From NCBI GenBank assembly GCA_947258435.1, contig CAMYID010000014.1, positions 1-64,000 on the forward strand: a DNA stretch of 64,000 nucleotides, written 5' to 3'. The stretch is from an uncultured Alphaproteobacteria bacterium (GTDB taxonomy: Bacteria > Pseudomonadota > Alphaproteobacteria > UBA11222). The position numbers and the translations under genes are program-made. The notes under the pieces are model-generated. The model saw only the letters and a program-made list of their open reading frames with translations, did not search any database and had not been told where the DNA came from. Below, piece after piece: positions 31,445 to 43,427 of this stretch (its first letter is position 1; every line of letters starts with the position of its first letter).

Positions 31445-32326
31445 ATGGCCAGGATTGTATGTGTCGAGGATGAACAGGATATTCGGGAGGATGTTGCGGA
31501 AATCCTCGAGGATGCCGGTCATGAAGTCACCCAGGCGGAAAATGGGCGGCGTGGGCTTGAGACGATTATCGACATTCAGCCCGACCTTGTATTGTCAGAT
31601 ATCACAATGCCGGACATGGACGGCCATCAATTGCTTGTCGAATTGCGCGAAAGCCATCCGGAGCTTGGCGACATTCCGTTTGTCTTTCTGACCGCGCTGG
31701 CTGACCGAAAGGATCAGATCGCCGGTCGTCAGCTTGGTGCGGATGACTATCTGACAAAGCCGATTGATTTCGAAATGATGATGGTTGTTGTCGAATCCAA
31801 GCTGGAAAAGCAACGTCATATTCAGGCGCAGCGCGATCGGCAGCTTCTGAAGCTCTATACCGCACTGACAAACACCGAACATCTGATACCGTCTTCGAAC
31901 AGGGCGGCTTCCGGGCAGGCGGTGTCGCCCATGACAATCGTTTCGGTCAGCAATGAAGAGATCGATCTTTCAGCGCTGCATGCGGCGTTGAAACAGGAAG
32001 GCCATGCCGTATTTATATTTCACAGTGGCCGGGATTTTCTCGATCAGGCATCGGGTATCGACCCTGATATTCTACTGATCGGATTTAACACGACGGATTT
32101 GCAGGCACCGCTTGTGGTGAACATGTTGCGCAGGGAAATGTCGCCTGCTTATCCTGTCATCCTGCTGATGCCCCCTGAGATGCCCGATTTCCCGGTCGAT
32201 AATACGATGCGTGGGTTTGATGCAAAGATCCGCGCACCGATCGACAAGGCTGTGGTGCTTCGTCAGATCCGGGAAAGCATTTCGATTGCCGATGAGGATG
32301 CCGCCGATCTGATGGCGGCGTTATAG
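31445..32326 (+). CDS. Response regulator with a second, degenerate receiver-like domain
   Basis: A 293-residue regulator. The N-terminal receiver is complete: acidic pair Glu8/Asp9 (VEDE), phosphoacceptor Asp52 (VLSDITMPDMDG), Thr83 (FLTALAD) and Lys105 (LTKPID). A coiled linker (about 110-135) leads to a second part, VSPMTIVSVSNEEIDLSALH, then PDILLIGFNTTDLQAPLVV and KIRAPIDKAVVLRQIRESIS, which follows the receiver fold order but has no acceptor Asp. There is no DNA-binding domain, so output may go through protein contacts. ATG 31445 is chosen because GGGAGG lies 7 bases upstream. It is divergent from the histidine kinase. Confidence 0.88.
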   Translation: MARIVCVEDEQDIREDVAEILEDAGHEVTQAENGRRGLETIIDIQPDLVLSDITMPDMDGHQLLVELRESHPELGDIPFVFLTALADRKDQIAGRQLGADDYLTKPIDFEMMMVVVESKLEKQRHIQAQRDRQLLKLYTALTNTEHLIPSSNRAASGQAVSPMTIVSVSNEEIDLSALHAALKQEGHAVFIFHSGRDFLDQASGIDPDILLIGFNTTDLQAPLVVNMLRREMSPAYPVILLMPPEMPDFPVDNTMRGFDAKIRAPIDKAVVLRQIRESISIADEDAADLMAAL

Positions 32327-32495
32327 CTGCCGCCGCCGCGGTTCCGGCATGCGGGACCAGTTGAAGCCGCTGTTTTGCGCGCGGTGCGCGGGCGGTTCTG
32401 CATAGGGCTGTCGCTCCATGTTGCAGTATCCGCCCGCCCCCGATCTTCAAATCTGTTAGTGCGCCCGTTGGGCAGCATATGTTGTGCGGTTGCTG

Positions 32496-35918
<3,423 letters not shown>

Positions 35919-35968
35919 ACGCGTCTTGGCGCGGGGCGCGATCGCAAAAACCGTGCCCCGGGGTCATT

Positions 35969-36022
35969 GTGATGCGTGACGTGTGATGCGTGACGTGTGA
36001 TGCGCGACGTGTGATGCGGGAT
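35969..36022. repeat. 14-bp tandem repeat (about 3.7 copies)
   Basis: GTGATGCGTGACGT is repeated perfectly at 35969 and 35983, with one change at 35997, and a partial copy at 36011. It lies just downstream of tRNA-Gln (minus strand). It may be a slippage product; no function is apparent. Confidence 0.8.
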
Positions 36023-36036
36023 GCCAAGTAAGGTGA

Positions 36037-36111
<75 letters not shown>

Positions 36112-36243
36112 GCATGCGCGGAGGTCCGAGAATCGGCGTTCCGTGCGGGCCGCAACATAGCGGGCAATTCGACAAGGCGCAATGCCGTGAGAGGCACGCG
36201 ATTAGCGCTCGCGCCGCGTCGCTGCAACGATTATAGAGTGGGC

Positions 36244-37416
36244 ATGCGCATACTGCACGTCATTACAGGGTTACAGTCGGGCGGGGCGGAGGCCATGCTG
36301 TACAAACTGTTATCCGCTTCCCATGGACAGCAGTTCACCCATCATGTCATCGCACTGACCAGTGGCGGCCCGTTTGAGGAGAAAATTCGCGATCTGGGGG
36401 TGGAGGTCGAGACACTCGATCTCACCATGCCGTTCGTCGGCCCCGGCGCGATTCTGCGGTTGCGCCGGCACATTGCTGAAATCGGTCCCGATATCGTACA
36501 GGGCTGGATGTATCATGCCGATCTGCTTGCGAGTCTGGCATTGAAGTGGCCTTGCCGGGATGGAGCGCGTCCGCCGCATATCTGGAATATTCGCCTGTCG
36601 GAAATCGATCCGCGCTATATCGGCCGGGCGACGCGGCTGGTTATCCGCTGTCTTGCGGTTTTGTCTCATAAGGCCCCTGCGGCGATTGTCATCAATGCGG
36701 AAGCGTCCCGGCAGACCCATATTGCCGCCGGATATACCGCTGAAAAGTTCCAGCTTATTCCCAATGGGTTCGATCTGGAAAAATTCAGACCCGACCCTGA
36801 GGCCCGTGCGGCGTTGCGCCGCGAATTGGGGCTTGCGCCCGATACGCTGCTGGTCGGGATGGCAGCGCGCTTTGATCCGCAGAAAGACTACCCTGCTTTT
36901 TTCGCTGCTGTCGAAAAGGTCATCGCGCAGAGAGGGAATGTGGCATTCGTTGCCTGCGGTTCGGGTGTCGCGGTCACAAATCCCGCCATCGCGCGGGCAA
37001 TTGACGGGGGAGATCTCGCGCAGCATGTGCATTTGCTTGGCCGGCGCGCGGATATGGAGCGGATTTATCCGGCCCTTGATGTCTATGTCTCAACCGCAAT
37101 AGGCGAAGGCTTTGCCAATGTGGTAGGGGAAGCAATGTGTTGCGCGGTGCCCTGCATCGTCACCGATGTGGGGGATTCACGAGCGATCGTGGGCGATAGC
37201 GGTATTGCGGTGCCACCTGCCGACCCGGCTGCAATGGCACGCGCGATCATTGCATTGCTCGATCGTCCGGCGCATAACCGGCAGGCGATGGGTACCCATG
37301 CGCGCGAGAGGATGCGCGACTTCAGCATCGCGGCGGTAGCGCGGCAGTTTGAGGAGATGTGGCGCAGAATTGCGGCGGACACGTTCCGCCAGCATGAAGC
37401 AAAGGCGGCGAGATGA
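36244..37416 (+). CDS. Glycosyltransferase family 4
   Basis: A 390-residue GT-B glycosyltransferase. The N-terminal domain begins MRILHVITGLQSGGAEAML, with the GG-AE acceptor loop usual for this family. The C-terminal nucleotide-sugar domain has LVGMAARFDPQKDY, and the E-x7-E-type motif is STAIGEGFANVVGEAMCC. It transfers a sugar from a nucleotide donor to a glycan or lipid carrier; donor and acceptor cannot be told. The frame is open back to 36067 across the tRNA-Gln gene, which cannot be coding, so ATG 36244 is used. It is followed at 16 bp by a nucleotide-sugar epimerase and then a methyltransferase, suggesting a small surface-polysaccharide or lipopolysaccharide set. Confidence 0.9.
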   Translation: MRILHVITGLQSGGAEAMLYKLLSASHGQQFTHHVIALTSGGPFEEKIRDLGVEVETLDLTMPFVGPGAILRLRRHIAEIGPDIVQGWMYHADLLASLALKWPCRDGARPPHIWNIRLSEIDPRYIGRATRLVIRCLAVLSHKAPAAIVINAEASRQTHIAAGYTAEKFQLIPNGFDLEKFRPDPEARAALRRELGLAPDTLLVGMAARFDPQKDYPAFFAAVEKVIAQRGNVAFVACGSGVAVTNPAIARAIDGGDLAQHVHLLGRRADMERIYPALDVYVSTAIGEGFANVVGEAMCCAVPCIVTDVGDSRAIVGDSGIAVPPADPAAMARAIIALLDRPAHNRQAMGTHARERMRDFSIAAVARQFEEMWRRIAADTFRQHEAKAAR

Positions 37417-37432
37417 AAGGTAATGCGGGACG

Positions 37433-38413
37433 ATGAGTGTTCTTGTAACCGGCGCGGCGGGGTTTATCGGATTGCATGTCTGTCAGGCATTGCTTGCGCG
37501 CGGCGAAACTGTGATCGGTGTCGATAATCTGAACGACTATTATCCGGTCAGCCTGAAACGCGACCGTCTGGCATTGCTCACGCCGCAAAAGAATTTTCGC
37601 TTTGTCGAGATCGATATCGCGGACAGGGAAAACTTCTTCCGCGCCCTTGAGGGTGAGCCTGTTAGCGGTGTCATTCATCTGGCAGCGCAGGCGGGGGTGC
37701 GCTATTCGCTGGAAAACCCATTTGCCTATGTGAACGCCAATCTTGTGGGGCAGATGGTGATGCTGGAATATTGCCGGCATCTTGACGGGCTTGAGCATTT
37801 TGTTTTTGCCTCATCCAGCTCGGTCTATGGCGGCAACGAGAAACTGCCATTTTCCGAAAATGATCCGGTCGACCGGCCGGTATCGCTTTATGCAGCGACA
37901 AAGAAAGCCGATGAGCTGATGGGGCATGCCTATGCGCATCTCTACCGTCTGCCGCAGACAGGCTTGCGTTTTTTTACGGTATATGGGCCGTGGGGGCGAC
38001 CCGACATGGCGATGTGGCTCTTCACTCAGGCCATTCTGGCCGGTAAGCCCATCCGGGTCTTCAACCACGGGGATATGCAGCGCGATTTCACCTATATTGA
38101 CGATATTGTCGCGGGCGTCCTTGCCTGCTTCGACAGTCCGCCGCCCGATAATGATGTGCCGCCCTACCGTATTTACAATATCGGCAACCATCGTCCTGAA
38201 GAGCTGCTGCATCTGATTGAGGTGCTTGAGCAGGCGCTTGGCCGCAAGGCGGAACGGCTGCTTGAACCGATGCAGCCGGGGGATGTGCAGGCGACCTATG
38301 CCGATATTTCATCGATTCGGAGGGATCATGGTTTCGTCCCGACCACGACGATTGAGGAAGGCGTTCCGAAATTCGTCGCATGGTACAAGCAATATCACCG
38401 GATCAACGATTAG
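37433..38413 (+). CDS. NAD-dependent epimerase, UDP-glucuronate 4-epimerase-like
   Basis: A 326-residue extended short-chain dehydrogenase. The Rossmann motif is GAAGFIG near the start, followed by DNLNDYYPVSLKRDRLALL, typical of UDP-glucuronate 4-epimerases. The catalytic set is Ser-Ser-Ser (FASSSSVYGG) and YxxxK (YAATKKADE). The segment GLRFFTVYGPWGRPDMAMWL is strongly conserved in this subgroup. The product would be UDP-galacturonate for envelope glycans. It lies 16 bp after the glycosyltransferase gene. Confidence 0.9.
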   Translation: MSVLVTGAAGFIGLHVCQALLARGETVIGVDNLNDYYPVSLKRDRLALLTPQKNFRFVEIDIADRENFFRALEGEPVSGVIHLAAQAGVRYSLENPFAYVNANLVGQMVMLEYCRHLDGLEHFVFASSSSVYGGNEKLPFSENDPVDRPVSLYAATKKADELMGHAYAHLYRLPQTGLRFFTVYGPWGRPDMAMWLFTQAILAGKPIRVFNHGDMQRDFTYIDDIVAGVLACFDSPPPDNDVPPYRIYNIGNHRPEELLHLIEVLEQALGRKAERLLEPMQPGDVQATYADISSIRRDHGFVPTTTIEEGVPKFVAWYKQYHRIND

Positions 38414-38457
38414 CGCGACCGCGAGCGGCGGTCGGCAGAAGCTGCCGGGAATAACGC

Positions 38458-39222
38458 ATGCAGCTTGATCTTGAATTTCTGCGCTGCCTGCGCGCAGCCG
38501 AACTCGCCGTCTGGCAGGCGCATTTCCCGCTTGATCAATCCGCAGCGCTGCTTGAGGTGGGTGCCGGTGCGGGGTTTCAGACGCAGCAGCTTGCCGGCAG
38601 CCTTGCCCGGGTAGCGGCAATCGATTTGCCGTCTTCTGCCTATGCGCCGGTGCAGATTTTCCCGGTTCAACCCTATGACGGGCAAAGCTTTCCTTTTGCC
38701 GGCGATGAATTCGATTATGTGTATACAAGCCACGTGCTTGAACATGTCACCGATCTTGAGGGTTTTCTGTCGGAAACCGGGCGTGTGTTGCGCCCCGGCG
38801 GTTCTGCGATTCATGTTGTGCCGACCCCGGCCTGGCGGCTTTGGACGGTTCTGGCTCATTACCCCGCCTTGCCGGGGCTGATATATAGTCGCCTGATCAA
38901 GGGGGGCACGGGTGAAGAGGATGCGGACAGCGGTAGTGGACAGCAGGCAAAAAGCCTGCACCATAAAATCGCCGCTGTTCTGTTCCCGCCGCCTCATGGG
39001 GAAACCGGCAATCGTTTTTCCGAAGCGTATTTTTTTCGCCAGCAATATTGGCGGCGCAAGTTTGCGCAGAATGGCTGGCATGTGACGGGCTGTTATCCGC
39101 TTGGCCTGTTTTACACCGGCTATATGCTGCTTGGCCCCCGTTTGTCTTTATCTATGCGCGCAAAAATAGCAAAGATCGCAGGTTCCGCGTCAACCTGCTT
39201 TGTTCTGCAACGTATGGTTTAA
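38458..39222 (+). CDS. Class I SAM-dependent methyltransferase
   Basis: A 254-residue protein with a Methyltransf_11-like core: motif I LLEVGAGAGFQTQQLA, motif II region FPFAGDEFDYVYTSHVLEHV, and DLEGFLSETGRVLRPGG after it. The C-terminal part carries the hydrophobic segment LGLFYTGYMLLGPRLSLSM. It probably methylates a sugar, lipid carrier or glycan made with the preceding two genes, an inference from position only (45 bp gap). The start ATG 38458 is preceded by CCGGGAATAACGC. Confidence 0.82.
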   Translation: MQLDLEFLRCLRAAELAVWQAHFPLDQSAALLEVGAGAGFQTQQLAGSLARVAAIDLPSSAYAPVQIFPVQPYDGQSFPFAGDEFDYVYTSHVLEHVTDLEGFLSETGRVLRPGGSAIHVVPTPAWRLWTVLAHYPALPGLIYSRLIKGGTGEEDADSGSGQQAKSLHHKIAAVLFPPPHGETGNRFSEAYFFRQQYWRRKFAQNGWHVTGCYPLGLFYTGYMLLGPRLSLSMRAKIAKIAGSASTCFVLQRMV

Positions 39223-39413
39223 AAATCGAGCGGACCTGAGAAGTAAAACATCTTCTGAGTTAGTTGTTTTTACACAACCATGGATTATTTTTACTAAAGT
39301 GAGCATTTTAATTTTTTCAGTTAGAAAATTAACCTTCTGCCCATTCAGCAATATTTAGAAGACCCTCACAAAAACAAACGAGACAGACTTTCATTCGTAA
39401 AAGGGAATGGCCT

Positions 39414-39611
39414 GTGCGTAAGATTTTACACTCTCGGCGTAGATTTCGAACCGATCAGTCAGGGGCAACCAAGGTCGAATATGCGCTGATTGCGACAGGA
39501 ATTATCCTTGCAATTATTGCGGCCTTCGGCACCCTGAAAAAGGGGGGTGAAAAGCTCCCCGATACCAGCGCGCCCGAAAAGGTTCAGGAAATGCTGCCTG
39601 ACGCGCGGTGA
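39414..39611 (+). CDS. Flp-family type IVb pilin, orphan
   Basis: A 65-residue Flp pilin. A basic leader MRKILHSRRRFRTDQSG ends at Gly17, the expected prepilin peptidase site, followed by ATKVEY with the conserved Glu5 and Tyr6, then the hydrophobic helix ALIATGIILAIIAAFGTL. The start is GTG with AAGGG 8 bases upstream. These pilins build Tad pili, but no tad/cpa genes lie in this window. The C-terminal tail is longer and more charged than in many Flp proteins. The region before it is AT-rich with TTAA boxes. Confidence 0.88.
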   Translation: MRKILHSRRRFRTDQSGATKVEYALIATGIILAIIAAFGTLKKGGEKLPDTSAPEKVQEMLPDAR

Positions 39612-39843
39612 ATGCCGTGTGGATGCGCCGGGTCAGGTTGAAGCTATCTGTACCGCAATCTGCGCGGCAATAGCGGGTAAGGCTGTCATTCCGCTGGATT
39701 TTGTATAAATAATATGGGCTGTGAAAGCCCCTGTCGCGCCAGTTGTCTGGTGGAAAGCGAGGAGTTTGTGTTCCTTCGCCTGCGGCAACAGACGGCGCAT
39801 ATTCGATCGATGCAGCGCTGTTTGCATCCGGAAGATTTTGGCA

Positions 39844-40911
39844 ATGAAGTCTGGCATTCTTCCCTGGTTTCTGATCGCAGCGGTGGTTGCCATCGGCGCG
39901 GTCGCCTCCCTGGTCAGCAGTGATGCGCCCGAGGAGGTCACGCCACGGCAAATCTCCTATTTCCGGATTGCGACGGCCTCACCATCGGGGACCTATTTTC
40001 CTGTGGGGCAATTGCTTGCGGCGCTGATCAGCGGACCGGCGGAAAGCTATTGCGGTGAGGGGGGGCCGTGCGGCGTGCCCGGTGTTATCGGGCTGGCCGA
40101 AGTATCCGAAGGGTCTGTGGCGAATTTACGGGCGGTCAATGCGGGCCTTGTTGAATCGGGTCTTGCACAGGGGGATCTTGTGGACTCGGCGGTCCGCGGC
40201 GTTGGCCGTTTTGCCAATGAACAGCGGATGCGTGGGATCAGGGCTGTCGCGAATTTGTACTTTGAACGATTCCACCTTGTTGCCGCACCTGATTCGGGTA
40301 TCGGGCAGGTGAGCGATCTTGCAGGCAAAAGGTTGTCAATCGACCGCAAGGGCTCGGGCAGTTATGCCGAGGGAATGGCGCTGCTGAAGGCATTTGGTCT
40401 GAGCGATCGCGATGTCGAGCTTTTCTATGAACCGCCGGGCAAGGCCGCGGAACTTCTTGCTGCAGGCAGGCTGGATGCCATCTTCTTCGTAGGCGGTTAT
40501 CCCGCTGTCAGCATTTCCGAGCTGGCGCGCGAGCATGCTGTCAGGCTTGTGCCGCTGGCAGGCCCGCAGATCGATCAGATGATGCGCGATAACCGGTTCC
40601 TGATAGCCGATGTCATTCCAGGCGGTAGTTATGTGTCCGAAGACAATGCGGTGCCGACCCTTTCTGTCGGTGCGCAATGGATCGTCAATGCCGGGCTGGA
40701 TGAGGAGCGCGTTTATCAGGTGACGCGGGCCTTGTGGGACGAGCGCAACCGGTCCGCCTGGCGGGGGGCGCATGAACGGGCGGCGGAGATCACCTCCCGA
40801 TCAGCGCTTGCCGGAATTACGATCCCGTTGCATGCGGGTGCTTTGCGCTATTATCGGGAGGTCGGACTGCTGCCCGTTGTCGAAATCCCCAGCCCCGATA
40901 GGGCCGATTAA
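39844..40911 (+). CDS. TAXI-family TRAP transporter substrate-binding protein
   Basis: A 355-residue exported protein. The N-terminal hydrophobic stretch ILPWFLIAAVVAIGAVASLV is a signal or anchor. The TAXI binding fold begins FRIATASPSGTYFPVGQLLA and continues with GSVANLRAVNAGLVESGLAQ, LAGKRLSIDRKGSGSYAEGM and a C-terminal SALAGITIPLHAGALRYYRE. An insertion with two Cys (YCGEGGPCGVPG) sits near residue 65. TAXI proteins deliver substrates such as glutamate to a TRAP permease. No permease gene is nearby, so it is an orphan or works with a distant partner. ATG 39844 follows GGAAG. Confidence 0.85.
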   Translation: MKSGILPWFLIAAVVAIGAVASLVSSDAPEEVTPRQISYFRIATASPSGTYFPVGQLLAALISGPAESYCGEGGPCGVPGVIGLAEVSEGSVANLRAVNAGLVESGLAQGDLVDSAVRGVGRFANEQRMRGIRAVANLYFERFHLVAAPDSGIGQVSDLAGKRLSIDRKGSGSYAEGMALLKAFGLSDRDVELFYEPPGKAAELLAAGRLDAIFFVGGYPAVSISELAREHAVRLVPLAGPQIDQMMRDNRFLIADVIPGGSYVSEDNAVPTLSVGAQWIVNAGLDEERVYQVTRALWDERNRSAWRGAHERAAEITSRSALAGITIPLHAGALRYYREVGLLPVVEIPSPDRAD

Positions 40912-40917
40912 GCAACC

Positions 40918-41556
40918 TTACTGTCCACCGGCCGGTCTGCAGCCGGCCAGCCATTCCGCCATGGCGGGCAGTGCCAGAACCGTCTGCATATAGTCGCGGC
41001 ATGGTGCATCCACCGGTACGGCATATGTTTCAAAACGGCTGACGACAGGGGCAAACATGGCGTCGGCTATGGTGAAATGACCGAACAGAAACGGACCCGC
41101 TGCGTGGAATAGGTCGCGGCAATCGCGCCAGATATCGTTGATCCTGTCGATATCTGCGCCCACCCCTTCCGCGTCGCAGCCCTGCCCGGGAAAACGGCCA
41201 AGGCAGTCCATCGGCAGATGTTGCCGCAGCGGTTGGAAACCCGAATGCATTTCCGCCGAAATGGCGCGGGCATGGGCACGCGCATCGGGCGCATCAGGCC
41301 AGAGACGCCTGTCAGGGAACTGTTCGGCCAGGGTTTCCAGAATAGCCAGTGAATCCCAGATGGCTTGGCCGTCCTGCTTCAGAACCGGTACATGTCCCGA
41401 TGGAGAATGGCGCAGGCAAGCGGCGCGTGTGTCGGGTTGGCGGAGTTCAACATACGCCTCGCGAAAGGGAATATCGCTGACACGCATCGCAAGCCAGGGC
41501 CGCAGTGACCAGCTTGACCAGTTTTTATTGCCGATTACCAAAATGCGTTCGCTCAT
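40918..41556 (-). CDS. Glutathione S-transferase family protein
   Basis: A 212-residue GST. The N-terminal thioredoxin-like domain begins ILVIGNKNWSSWSLRPWLAM, where the Ser after NW is the likely glutathione-activating residue, followed by the cis-Pro motif SGHVPVLKQDG and DSLAILETLAEQF, which bind glutathione. The C-terminal helical domain ends LFGHFTIADAMFAPVVSRFETY, containing the conserved N-cap Asp. The substrate is unknown. It is convergent with the TAXI gene (6 bp apart) and divergent from the aminopeptidase. Confidence 0.9.
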   Translation of the reverse strand: MSERILVIGNKNWSSWSLRPWLAMRVSDIPFREAYVELRQPDTRAACLRHSPSGHVPVLKQDGQAIWDSLAILETLAEQFPDRRLWPDAPDARAHARAISAEMHSGFQPLRQHLPMDCLGRFPGQGCDAEGVGADIDRINDIWRDCRDLFHAAGPFLFGHFTIADAMFAPVVSRFETYAVPVDAPCRDYMQTVLALPAMAEWLAGCRPAGGQ

Positions 41557-41616
41557 CTTTACCTGTTCCTTGACCGGGGCTTGCGCCAGAATGGCGGGTC
41601 TGTAGATTTAGCTGTT

Positions 41617-43047
41617 ATGACGAATTCGAATCCAGAGGGAATACAGGTGCACCCATTATTCGCGGACAGGGCGGCGGCCGGCGCGATTCCGGTCTGGCCG
41701 GTAGCCAAAGCCGATTGTGAGAGCTGGCTGGCGCAGCAGCCCGCCCGCGTCGGACAATGGGCCAAAACCAGTAAATTCGATGGCGGTGAAGGGCAGGTCG
41801 TCAAATTTCCCGATGCCGAAGGCGGAGTTGCGGCGATTGGGTTCGGACTTGGCGATAATGATAATCCGCTTGTCTGGCGCGCCTTGCCTTCAGCGGTTCC
41901 CGAAGAGGAATGCTACCGGATCGATACGCCACTTGCGCCTGAACGGGCCACCCTTGCTGCGCTTGGCTGGCTTCTGGGTAGCTACAGTTTTACCCGCTAC
42001 AAATCCGCAGGGGAAGCAGGGGACACCAAACCCAAACCACGCCTTGTTGTACCCGAAGGTGTCGATGCGGCGGATATTGGCCGGATTGCGGAAGGTGTCT
42101 ATCTTGCCCGGGATCTGATCAATATACCGGCATGCGATCTTGGCCCTGAGGAGCTTGCACAGGCGGCCCATAGGCTTGCTGAGCGATATGGCGCCGATTT
42201 TCGCGAAATTGTCGGCGAGGCGCTGCTTGAGAAGAACTATCCCATGATTTACGCGGTCGGCAAAGGCAGTGTGCGCCCGCCGCGTCTTATCGATTTTACC
42301 TGGGGGGATCCGGACGCGCCAAAGCTGACGCTTGTTGGCAAAGGTATCGTTTTCGATTCAGGCGGGCTTGATCTCAAGCCCAGCTCGGCCATGTTGCTGA
42401 TGAAAAAGGATATGGGCGGGGCTGCCAATGTGCTTGGCCTGGCGCAGATGATCATGGATGCCGCATTGCCTGTGCGTTTGCGCGTTCTTGTTCCGGCAGC
42501 CGAAAACGCAATTTCCGGCGGCGCTTTCCGGCCCGGCGATGTTCTGAAGAGCCGAAAAGGGATCAGCGTGGAAATCGGCAATACCGATGCGGAAGGCCGG
42601 CTTGTACTGGCTGATGCGTTGGCCGACGCCGATGGTGAGGCACCCGATTTGCTGATTGACCTTGCGACATTGACGGGGGCGGCGCGGGTGGCGCTTGGGG
42701 CGGAAATCCCACCCTTTTTTACCGATGATATGACGCTTGCCGAGGATTTGTCGCGGCATGCGGAAGATGTGGCAGACCCGCTTTGGCGCCTGCCGCTATG
42801 GAAACCCTATGCCAGGGGGCTGGATAGCAAGGTTGCCGCGCTGAGCAATGTCACCGATGGTGGTATGGCGGGGGCGATTACCGCCGCGTTATTTCTTCAG
42901 AAATTCGTGACTGGCACAAAAAGCTGGGTGCATTGCGATATTTACGGCTGGAACGCGACGGCAGGGGCTGGCCGCCCCGTCGGTGGGGAGGGGCAGGCGA
43001 TCCGCGCGCTTTACAGCCTGATCTGCGCCCGCTATTCACCGCGCTGA
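41617..43047 (+). CDS. Leucyl aminopeptidase family protein (M17)
   Basis: A 476-residue M17 metallo-aminopeptidase. The metal and catalytic motifs are intact: LVGKGIVFDSGGLDLKP (Lys and Asp), MKKDMGGAANV, and the family signature NTDAEGRLVLADAL. It removes N-terminal residues in the cytoplasm. The N-terminal domain is shorter and more divergent than PepA. ATG 41617 is used although no clear ribosome site precedes it; a GTG at 41647 with AGAGGG upstream is an alternative that would shorten it by 10 residues. MarR-type and NlpC/P60 genes follow, a neighbourhood that suggests peptide or cell-wall peptide recycling. Confidence 0.92.
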   Translation: MTNSNPEGIQVHPLFADRAAAGAIPVWPVAKADCESWLAQQPARVGQWAKTSKFDGGEGQVVKFPDAEGGVAAIGFGLGDNDNPLVWRALPSAVPEEECYRIDTPLAPERATLAALGWLLGSYSFTRYKSAGEAGDTKPKPRLVVPEGVDAADIGRIAEGVYLARDLINIPACDLGPEELAQAAHRLAERYGADFREIVGEALLEKNYPMIYAVGKGSVRPPRLIDFTWGDPDAPKLTLVGKGIVFDSGGLDLKPSSAMLLMKKDMGGAANVLGLAQMIMDAALPVRLRVLVPAAENAISGGAFRPGDVLKSRKGISVEIGNTDAEGRLVLADALADADGEAPDLLIDLATLTGAARVALGAEIPPFFTDDMTLAEDLSRHAEDVADPLWRLPLWKPYARGLDSKVAALSNVTDGGMAGAITAALFLQKFVTGTKSWVHCDIYGWNATAGAGRPVGGEGQAIRALYSLICARYSPR

Positions 43048-43082
43048 TCACGGTCGCGGCGGCTGAGTGGAATAGCGGCGAT

Positions 43083-43427
43083 ATGGCGACGGAGCTGACG
43101 ATGCAGCAGGCACTTACCCTCTGGCGAGAGGTGCTTGCACAGTCGCTTGCCAATGAGGGGCCTGATCTCTCCGCACGGCAGATGGCGATCCTGCTGACCG
43201 TTTATGGTGAGCCGCCGCCCCACACGGTGCGCGGGCTGGCGTCGCGGCTTGATATTCCCAAGCCGGCGATTACCCGCGCGCTTGATACGCTGGGGCGCAG
43301 CGATTTACTGCGCCGTAAGCGTGATGCGGCGGATCAGCGCAATATTCTTGTGCAGCGGACGGTTAAAGGGTCGGTTTTTCTGAGCGAGCTTGCCGAAACC
43401 ATTGCCGCGAAGGTGCGTGAATTATGA
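43083..43427 (+). CDS. Small MarR-like transcription regulator
   Basis: A 114-residue winged-helix protein. ARQMAILLTVYGEPPPHTVR leads into the recognition region GLASRLDIPKPAITRALDTL and the wing RRKRDAADQRNILVQRTVKG, the MarR pattern. It is shorter than usual (about 140 residues), lacking part of the N-terminal dimer helix. The open frame starts at 42933 inside the aminopeptidase gene; ATG 43083 is the first start outside it. It overlaps the NlpC/P60 gene by 4 bp. Its targets are unknown. Confidence 0.8.
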   Translation: MATELTMQQALTLWREVLAQSLANEGPDLSARQMAILLTVYGEPPPHTVRGLASRLDIPKPAITRALDTLGRSDLLRRKRDAADQRNILVQRTVKGSVFLSELAETIAAKVREL

